Program-made: the position numbers and the translations under genes
The notes under the pieces: model-generated
Database searches by the model: none
What the model was told of the DNA's origin: nothing
The model's input: the letters and a program-made list of their open reading frames with translations, nothing else
In this document: in pieces, positions 1 through 4,735 of the stretch
How the letters are laid out: every line of letters starts with the position of its first letter
Position numbering within the stretch: the first letter of the stretch is position 1
NCBI GenBank assembly: GCA_046160725.1
Contig: JBJXHB010000106.1
Location: 1-9,893, forward strand
Direction of reading: 5' to 3'
Origin: JBJXHB01 sp046160725
GTDB taxonomy: Bacteria; Pseudomonadota; Gammaproteobacteria; Burkholderiales; Burkholderiaceae_C
DNA: 9,893 nt

Positions 1-1
1 C

Positions 2-1396
2 TTCATCTACCGCCAGCGCATTGCCTGGGGCACGATCCAGCAGCTGGCCGAGCAGTGGGAGGGCCGCGTCGGCCGCTGGCTGGCCACCTGGGTCGGCCGC
101 TTTGCACCCTACTTCAATGCCTACACCTTCGTGCTGGCGCGGGCCAATGAGTACCAGGCCGACCGGGCATCGGCCGACCTGGTGGGCGCCGCCGCAGCGC
201 AGGCCGCGCTCAAGCGCGTCAACGTCGCTGGCGCCTTGCATGGCGACTTCATGGGCCGCACCTACGAGGGCCTGCGCACGCTGCCCGAGCCGCCGTCCGA
301 CCTGACCCTGCGCTGGGCCGACGAGGCGCGTGGCTCACCCGCCCTGGCCGACGCCGCGCCACGCTGGCTGGCGAACGCCCTGGACCGCCGCGGCGCGCCG
401 ATGGACACCCACCCGCCCCTGCGCCAGCGGCTGGCCGCACTCGGCGACCCTGCGGCTGTCGGTACGGGCACCGCCGAAGGGACGCCCGCTGCCAGCCCAG
501 GCGCCGGCCTGGCCGATCCGCCCGTCCAAATTGAACCGCCTGCGCCCCTGGCCGGCCCCAGTGCCGCCCAGGCCTGGCTGGGCACGGCGCTGCCCGCGTT
601 GCGCGAGCAGCTGGCCAGCGCCTGGGCCGACGCGGTGCGCGAGGGCTGGGCCGAGCGTCATGCCCAATGGACCAGCGGTGCGGCACGCCTGGCCGAGCTG
701 CGCGCGCTGCCTGCGCCCACGCCGCCCGAACAGCTGGAGTGCCTGCGCCTGGCCCGCAGCCACGAGCCCCAGGTCGACCGGCGCGAGGCGGCGGCAGCCT
801 TCACCGCCGCGCACCCGGATGAGCCTGGTGGCTGGTTTGTCTGCGCGCAGGTCGCACTCGACCATGACGACCCGGCCGCGGCCGCTACGGCCTTCGAGCG
901 CGCCATGGCGCTCGATGCCGACGCCATCAAGCCGGCCTGCGACCAGATGTATGTCTGGCTGCGCGAGCATGGCGATACGGCAGCCGCCGAACCCTGGGCG
1001 CAGCGCTGGCGCGAGCGTGACGCCTTGGAGCAGCAGCGCACGCGCGAGTTCCAGGCCCTGGACCCCGCCCATGCCCTGGCGCCGCGGGAGATCCCCGAGC
1101 CGGCGGCCGGTGAGCTGCTGCAACGCATCCTAGGCGCCAAGCGGACCGGTGTGCGTGCGCTCTACCTGGTGCGCCGCCACCTGGCGGCCGATCCCGCGCT
1201 GCTGACCCATGTGCTGGTGGTCGATGCCGGGCTCTGGGTGCGCTGGCGCAACACGCCGCACGACCTCGTCAAGCGCTACATCGATCTGGAGTGGCCCACC
1301 GCCGTGCTGGTCACCGTGCCGCCACGGTCCTGGCGCGGCGCCTGGCCGGCCTGGTGGCGCACGCTGCGCGCCATGCCGGGGGCACGCATCCTGTGA
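2..1396 (+). CDS. M48 family zinc metallopeptidase with TPR-like C-terminal region (5' truncated)
   Basis: The reading frame is open from base 2, so the gene starts upstream of the window; 464 codons are visible. About 50 residues in, at 146-163, is an NEYQAD motif. In M48 peptidases this Glu-x-x-x-Asp segment supplies the third zinc ligand (here the Glu at 149-151). The HExxH helix would lie before the window edge and cannot be checked. A THPPLRQRLAAL segment (about 409-444) is the usual end of the M48 catalytic domain. After it come a low-complexity Ala/Pro linker, a TPR-like helical pair (about 815-1015) and an uncharacterised C-terminal domain. M48 enzymes are mostly membrane-associated proteases that degrade misfolded or envelope proteins. 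No hydrophobic span is evident in the visible part, so any anchor would be N-terminal. The frame also has an internal ATG at 131, but coding similarity begins before it. The family call is firm; the substrate is unknown. Confidence 0.85.
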   Translation, partial: FIYRQRIAWGTIQQLAEQWEGRVGRWLATWVGRFAPYFNAYTFVLARANEYQADRASADLVGAAAAQAALKRVNVAGALHGDFMGRTYEGLRTLPEPPSDLTLRWADEARGSPALADAAPRWLANALDRRGAPMDTHPPLRQRLAALGDPAAVGTGTAEGTPAASPGAGLADPPVQIEPPAPLAGPSAAQAWLGTALPALREQLASAWADAVREGWAERHAQWTSGAARLAELRALPAPTPPEQLECLRLARSHEPQVDRREAAAAFTAAHPDEPGGWFVCAQVALDHDDPAAAATAFERAMALDADAIKPACDQMYVWLREHGDTAAAEPWAQRWRERDALEQQRTREFQALDPAHALAPREIPEPAAGELLQRILGAKRTGVRALYLVRRHLAADPALLTHVLVVDAGLWVRWRNTPHDLVKRYIDLEWPTAVLVTVPPRSWRGAWPAWWRTLRAMPGARIL

Positions 1397-1439
1397 CCGC
1401 ATCGGCCGGGGCCGGCTTTCACCGACCGGCCTCAGCATG

Positions 1440-1465
1440 AAAAATGGCGCGCCACTGGCGCGCCA
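1440..1465 (-). terminator. Rho-independent terminator of the PEP-CTERM gene
   Basis: The 10-bp palindrome TGGCGCGCCA occurs twice with one base between (1445-1454 and 1456-1465). On the minus strand the two copies can fold into a stem of about 8 bp with a 5-base loop, followed at once by five T residues (1444-1440). It lies 50 bp past the PEP-CTERM stop. The plus strand has no T-run after the stem, so it is oriented for the minus-strand gene. Confidence 0.75.
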
Positions 1466-1514
1466 CTTCGATCCTCCGCTCGGGCAGGCAAGTGCCCGCC
1501 CGCCCAGCAGCCGA

Positions 1515-2078
1515 TCAGGCCTGCCGACGGCGCCGCGCCACGGCCGCCACGCCCACCAGGCCCAGCGCCATCAGTGCGTAGGTGCCCGGCTCCGGAACCA
1601 TGGTGTTGATGTTCAGCACCACCTGCGTGTTGTCGTCGAAGCTCAGGTTGGCCCAGGACACCGCCACCGCGCCGGCATTGAAGGTCACGTTGCCAGCACC
1701 AAACCCGCCCATGTTGGTCGAGCCGTCCACCGTGACCGAGGTGATAGAGGGAGCACCGACAAAGCTCAGCAGATTGCCGTTGTCGATGTACAGGCCGGCG
1801 GTATTCAGCGAGACGCCCGACGAGGACCAAGTGCTGGCCGACTGGTAGTCATAGATGATCTGCGTGTCGGTGACGATGATGGTGTAGTAGTTGAAGAAGG
1901 GCGCATGCGCACCACCATCCACCACGAACGTATCTGGCGAGCCACCGCCGTTGTACGCGCCGCCGTAGGCGTAGTACTGCGAGGTTGCCGAGCTGCCGAG
2001 CAGCCCGGCATGGGCCGAAGCGGAGGCCAGGGTGACCGCGGCGATGGCGGCAAGCGCCAGGGAGTTGAGTTTCAGCAT
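1515..2078 (-). CDS. PEP-CTERM sorting-domain protein (exosortase substrate)
   Basis: The protein has 187 residues. The ATG at 2078-2076 is chosen because it begins a clean Sec signal peptide (MLKLNSLALAAIAAV..., likely cut after AHA at 24) and follows a purine-rich AAGAGGA ribosome site. The open frame extends upstream to 2498 but reads non-coding sequence there. The C-terminus is a textbook PEP-CTERM signal: VPEP at 161-164, a hydrophobic helix (about 167-181), then RRRR at 182-185. Exosortase recognises this tripartite signal, and such proteins are cut and displayed at the surface, often with exopolysaccharide. The middle is rich in Gly, Ser, Thr and Asn with alternating beta-strand-like stretches and no cysteines. 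I recognise no named domain there. No exosortase or exopolysaccharide gene is in the window, so this is an orphan target. Sorting is a confident call; its function is unknown. Confidence 0.88.
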   Translation of the reverse strand: MLKLNSLALAAIAAVTLASASAHAGLLGSSATSQYYAYGGAYNGGGSPDTFVVDGGAHAPFFNYYTIIVTDTQIIYDYQSASTWSSSGVSLNTAGLYIDNGNLLSFVGAPSITSVTVDGSTNMGGFGAGNVTFNAGAVAVSWANLSFDDNTQVVLNINTMVPEPGTYALMALGLVGVAAVARRRRQA

Positions 2079-2107
2079 GATCAGGTCCTCTTGGGTTGGA
2101 TGGATGG

Positions 2108-2124
2108 AGTCGCCTTGTGCGACT
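2108..2124. repeat. Small inverted repeat in the PEP-CTERM 5' region
   Basis: AGTCGC and GCGACT form a perfect 6-bp inverted repeat around a 5-base spacer, 30 bp upstream of the PEP-CTERM start codon. It could be a leader hairpin or half of an operator. No role can be assigned from sequence alone. Confidence 0.4.
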
Positions 2125-2141
2125 GATCGAACTGTGCGAGA

Positions 2142-2155
2142 GGCCAGCGCTGGCC
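2142..2155. repeat. 14-bp perfect palindrome
   Basis: GGCCAGCGCTGGCC is a perfect 14-bp palindrome in the divergent region between the PEP-CTERM gene and the lipoprotein gene. It abuts a larger palindrome that starts at 2158. It may be a protein-binding dyad. Confidence 0.5.
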
Positions 2156-2186
2156 GGCACCCCGCATATGCGGGGTGATTCCGGCC
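2152..2186. promoter_or_regulatory. Nested palindrome, candidate operator or cruciform
   Basis: CACCCCGCATATGCGGGGTG (2158-2177) is a perfect 20-bp palindrome. It is flanked by a second pair of complementary arms, GGCCGG (2152-2157) and CCGGCC (2181-2186), offset on one side by three bases (ATT). It sits about 80 bp upstream of both divergent start codons (PEP-CTERM and lipoprotein). No T-run follows on either strand, which argues against a terminator. A dimeric regulator site serving one or both genes is the simplest reading, but no regulator gene is nearby. Confidence 0.5.
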
Positions 2187-2218
2187 CGCCAGCGCAGCAA
2201 TTCCCAGGGCGGCCACGC

Positions 2219-2249
2219 TTGGGTGCCTGCCCCACGGCCGCGCTACGAT
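2219..2249 (+). promoter_or_regulatory. Candidate promoter of the lipoprotein gene
   Basis: TACGAT at 2244-2249 matches the -10 consensus at 4 of 6 positions and ends 6 bases before the ATG at 2256. A weak -35-like TTGGGT lies at 2219-2224 with a long 19-base spacer. No Shine-Dalgarno-like purine run precedes the ATG, so transcription from this box would begin at or very near the start codon (leaderless mRNA). The -35 match is poor. Confidence 0.4.
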
Positions 2250-2255
2250 CCGGCC

Positions 2256-2699
2256 ATGCGCCTGACCGCCTTGCGTGGATCTTTCGCGGCACCGCTGCTT
2301 TCGGCTCTTTTGGTGGCATGGGCGCTGGCCGCCTGTGGCGGCGGTGACGACGACCCGGTGCCGCTGCAGATCGATGGTGCGCCGCAGCGCATCGTGATGA
2401 TCGCCAACGTGGTGCTGCAGGGCACGTCCTTTGTGCCGGACGGCTCGACCTGCCCGCGCAGCAACGAGTTCGTGGTCATTGGCGCGCTTGGACCGCACAC
2501 CATCACCTACCGCAGCGCGGCGACCGGCGTTGAAGGGCCGGTGTTCGACATGGTCTGGGTCTGCAACAGCGGCGACGGGCGGGTGATGAGCTGGGTCAGC
2601 AATCCCATCTCGCTGATCCCGGGCGACAACCGCATTACCGTGACGATGACGGCCCCTGGCCGCAGCAGCGCGGCGGAGATCCTGGTCACTCGGCGCTAA
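2256..2699 (+). CDS. Small predicted lipoprotein with an Ig-like domain
   Basis: The protein has 147 residues. The ATG at 2256 is chosen because it gives a lipoprotein signal peptide: positive n-region (Arg2, Arg7), hydrophobic core at 10-25, and lipobox LAAC with Cys27 as the lipidated residue. The next residues are GGGDDD, and the absence of Asp at position +2 favours outer-membrane sorting by the Lol rule. The mature part (about 35-147) is beta-rich. It ends in a strand pattern around NPISLIPGDNRITVTM (116-131), as in bacterial Ig-like folds. Cys66 and Cys103 are the only other cysteines and could form a disulfide. I do not recognise a named family. An in-frame ATG at 2175 would bury the signal peptide, so it is rejected. 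The dipeptidase gene follows after 27 bp and may be co-transcribed. The lipoprotein call is firm; the Ig-like fold is inference. Confidence 0.8.
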   Translation: MRLTALRGSFAAPLLSALLVAWALAACGGGDDDPVPLQIDGAPQRIVMIANVVLQGTSFVPDGSTCPRSNEFVVIGALGPHTITYRSAATGVEGPVFDMVWVCNSGDGRVMSWVSNPISLIPGDNRITVTMTAPGRSSAAEILVTRR

Positions 2700-2726
2700 C
2701 GCGGCGCCCTGCTATCCAGAGACGAC

Positions 2727-3371
2727 ATGCGGATGATCGCGCGGACACCGGCATACAGCACCTGCGCTGACATCCCGGCCGAGCACCTGCCCAGCCATCC
2801 CGGTTTCGTGGCGCTGGCGGCCATCGCCGGCATCGACATCGACCTGCGCTATGCCGGTGCCGCCAACTTCGCCGGCCGGGTGCTGTACCGCGGCTTCGAC
2901 TGCGCCTTCCTGCGCCGCGAGGCGGCCGACGCGCTGCGCCAGGCCGTGCGCTGGCTGGCGCAGCAGGCGCCGGGCCACCGGCTGCGGGTGCTGGATGCGG
3001 TGCGGCCGCAGCGCGTGCAGGAGGCCATCTGGGCCGATGTGGCCGGCACGCCCGATGCGATGTACTTTGCCGACCCGGCGGCCGGCAGCATCCACAGCTA
3101 CGGCATGGCGGTGGACCTGACCATCGTCGGCCCCGACGGCGCCGAGCTGGACATGGGCGCCGGCTTCGACGAGCTGCACCCGCGCTCGCACCCGGCACTG
3201 GAAGCCCGCTTCCTTGAAGAGGGCGTGCTGAACCTGGAACACATCGCCCATCGCGAGCTGCTGCGTGGAGCGATGCGCGCCGGTGGATTCGACGGCATTT
3301 CCACCGAGTGGTGGCATTTCGACCTGGGCGACCGCGCCCGCATCCGACGTGAGGGGCCGCGCGTGGTGTAG
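2727..3371 (+). CDS. ddpX: D-alanyl-D-alanine dipeptidase (VanX/DdpX type, M15D)
   Basis: The protein has 214 residues, close to the usual VanX/DdpX length of about 190-210. This family hydrolyses free D-Ala-D-Ala to two D-alanines with one zinc ion. All expected active-site residues are visible. The SIHSYGMAVD motif (121-130) gives zinc ligands His123 and Asp130. The EWWHFD motif (194-199) gives the catalytic base Glu194 and third ligand His197. Arg93, in DAVRP, matches the transition-state arginine of VanX. No signal peptide is seen, so the enzyme should act in the cytoplasm on imported or recycled peptides. The ATG at 2727 has only a weak AGAGA upstream; an ATG two codons later (2733) is possible. 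The stop lies 45 bp from the convergent AmpG-like permease. VanHA genes are absent, so a role in peptidoglycan-peptide recycling or nutrition is likelier than vancomycin resistance. Confidence 0.9.
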   Translation: MRMIARTPAYSTCADIPAEHLPSHPGFVALAAIAGIDIDLRYAGAANFAGRVLYRGFDCAFLRREAADALRQAVRWLAQQAPGHRLRVLDAVRPQRVQEAIWADVAGTPDAMYFADPAAGSIHSYGMAVDLTIVGPDGAELDMGAGFDELHPRSHPALEARFLEEGVLNLEHIAHRELLRGAMRAGGFDGISTEWWHFDLGDRARIRREGPRVV

Positions 3372-3402
3372 CGGCGACGGCCGACGGGGGCCGCGGTCGC
3401 CG
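3372..3402. terminator. Weak hairpin between convergent genes
   Basis: CGGCGAC (3372-3378) and GTCGCCG (3396-3402) are perfect complements. The loop can hold a further 4-bp GGCC/GGCC stem. The hairpin starts right after the dipeptidase stop and lies within the 45-bp gap before the permease stop. There is no T-run on either strand, so it could at most be an RNA 3'-end stabiliser or weak bidirectional terminator. Confidence 0.3.
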
Positions 3403-3416
3403 GGCGCGCCGGCCCG

Positions 3417-4667
3417 TCAGGCGTCGCGGGTGCCGAATCCGGGCTCGATGCGCACCAGCGCGCAGGCCGCGAAGGACAGTGCCGTGACGCCGCACACCCA
3501 GGCGAAGAAGCCGGGATAGCCCAGCTGCTGCTGCAGCCAGCCCGCCCACAGGCCGGGGATCATCATGCCCAGCGCCATGAAGCCGGTGCACAGCGCATAG
3601 TGGGCCGTGCGATGCGGGTTGGCACCGCCCGGACCGGCCGCGACCATCAGCATGAACACCAGGTAGGCCGTGAAGCCCAGGCCGTAGCCGAACTGCTCGA
3701 TGCCGATGGCCGCGCTCACCACCCATAGCGGCTGCGGTGGCAGCAGCGCCAGCGCCACGTAGACCAGGTTGGGCAGGTTCAGGCACATCGCCGCCGGCCA
3801 CAGCGCGCGCTGCAGCCCGATGCGGGAGATGACCCAACCGCCCAGCAGGCCCCCGGCGGTGAGCAGTGCCACGCCGACCGTGCCGTAGGCCAGGCCCAGA
3901 TCCTGGGTGCGCAGCCCCAGCCCGCCGACCTCGACCGGGTCCAGCAGGAAGGGCGGCAGCAGCTTGACCAGCTGCGCCTCGGCAAACCGGTACAGCAGCA
4001 GGAAGGCCAGCACCCGGGCGATGCCGGGACGGCGCAGGAAGTCGGCGAACACGTCGACGAAGCCGCGCCACAGGGCGGCCACCCGCGGCGCCGGCAGGTC
4101 CGCCGCCGGCCGCGGCAGGGCCCACCCATGCCAGGCCGCCAGCAGCATGAAGGCGCCGCCCAGCGCCGCCATCACCACCGCCCAGCCGGCCGCGGGCGAG
4201 CCCAGCCGGTCGTTCAGCTCGCCGGCCAGCACCACCAACCCGCCCTGCCCGGCGATCGACGCCAGCCGCCAGCAGGTGCTGCGCACGCCGACGAACGCCG
4301 CCTGCGCGCGCTGCGGCAAGGCCAGCATGTAGAAGCCATCGGCCGCGATGTCGTGCGTGGCGGATGCAAAGGCGACCAGCCAGAACAGCGCCAGCGACAG
4401 CTGCAGGACACGGTCCAGCGGCAAGGTCAGCGACACCGCCGCCAGCGCCGCCCCGATGAAGAACTGCAGCGCCACGATCCAGCGCCGCTTGGTGCCGTGC
4501 AGCTCGACCAGCGGGCTCCAAAGCGGCTTGATCACCCAGGGCAGGTACAGCCAGCTGGTGTACAGCGCGATCTCGGCATTGCCGACACCAAGGTTCTTGT
4601 ACAGCACCACCGACAGCGTCATCGCGACGACGAAGGGGATGCCCTGGCCGAAGTACAGCGTGGGCAC
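3417..4667 (-). CDS. MFS permease of the PAT family (AmpG-like)
   Basis: The GTG at 4667 gives 416 residues, mostly hydrophobic, consistent with about 12 membrane helices. PAT-family marks are visible: TLYFGQGIPF (3-12), SWLYLPWVIKPLWSPL (38-53) and SATHDIAADGFYM (102-114). The last resembles the SASQDIxxD segment of AmpG. AmpG imports anhydro-muropeptides across the inner membrane; relatives carry other substrates, so only a muropeptide- or peptide-type cargo is suggested. The GTG is the first standard start in the frame, but it has no ribosome site and cuts off upstream in-frame codons reading PSPWRWVPTLYF. As I recall the family, PWxWxPTLYF is normally conserved. The frame is open back to a CTG at 4739-4737 that overlaps the receptor stop (CTGA). 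Starting there gives 440 residues. The true start is probably upstream of 4667, in an operon with the receptor. Confidence 0.85.
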   Translation of the reverse strand: MPTLYFGQGIPFVVAMTLSVVLYKNLGVGNAEIALYTSWLYLPWVIKPLWSPLVELHGTKRRWIVALQFFIGAALAAVSLTLPLDRVLQLSLALFWLVAFASATHDIAADGFYMLALPQRAQAAFVGVRSTCWRLASIAGQGGLVVLAGELNDRLGSPAAGWAVVMAALGGAFMLLAAWHGWALPRPAADLPAPRVAALWRGFVDVFADFLRRPGIARVLAFLLLYRFAEAQLVKLLPPFLLDPVEVGGLGLRTQDLGLAYGTVGVALLTAGGLLGGWVISRIGLQRALWPAAMCLNLPNLVYVALALLPPQPLWVVSAAIGIEQFGYGLGFTAYLVFMLMVAAGPGGANPHRTAHYALCTGFMALGMMIPGLWAGWLQQQLGYPGFFAWVCGVTALSFAACALVRIEPGFGTRDA

Positions 4668-4735
4668 CCAGCGCCACGGGCTGGGGCCTGTGGCGGGGGA
4701 TGCCCCCGGTGGAGCTGCGGACGGGCCGCTGGCGA

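Noticed and set aside
1405..1432. Hairpin GGCCGG...CCGGCC after the M48 gene as its terminator
   Set aside because: The stem is 6 bp with a long loop and no immediate T-run; too weak to call in this GC-rich context.
2079..2255. Sigma-54 (-24/-12) promoter for the PEP-CTERM gene
   Set aside because: I looked for GG and GC doublets at the required spacing on the minus strand, and none fits with the surrounding consensus.
2727..3371. Vancomycin-resistance vanX cassette
   Set aside because: No vanH, vanA or vanRS partner is present and the host appears Gram-negative; chromosomal DdpX-like enzymes explain the gene better.
1446..3410. Recurrent GGCGCGCC octamers as a dispersed repeat
   Set aside because: The few copies (1446, 1457, 3403 and one near 6936) are short GC-only palindromes expected at this base composition; only the tandem pair at 1446-1464 forms a meaningful structure.
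2686..4677. A 663-codon minus-strand frame overlapping the permease and dipeptidase
   Set aside because: Its translation is Arg/Ala/Pro/Gly-rich with no membrane pattern, while the overlapping frames encode a clear PAT permease and dipeptidase.
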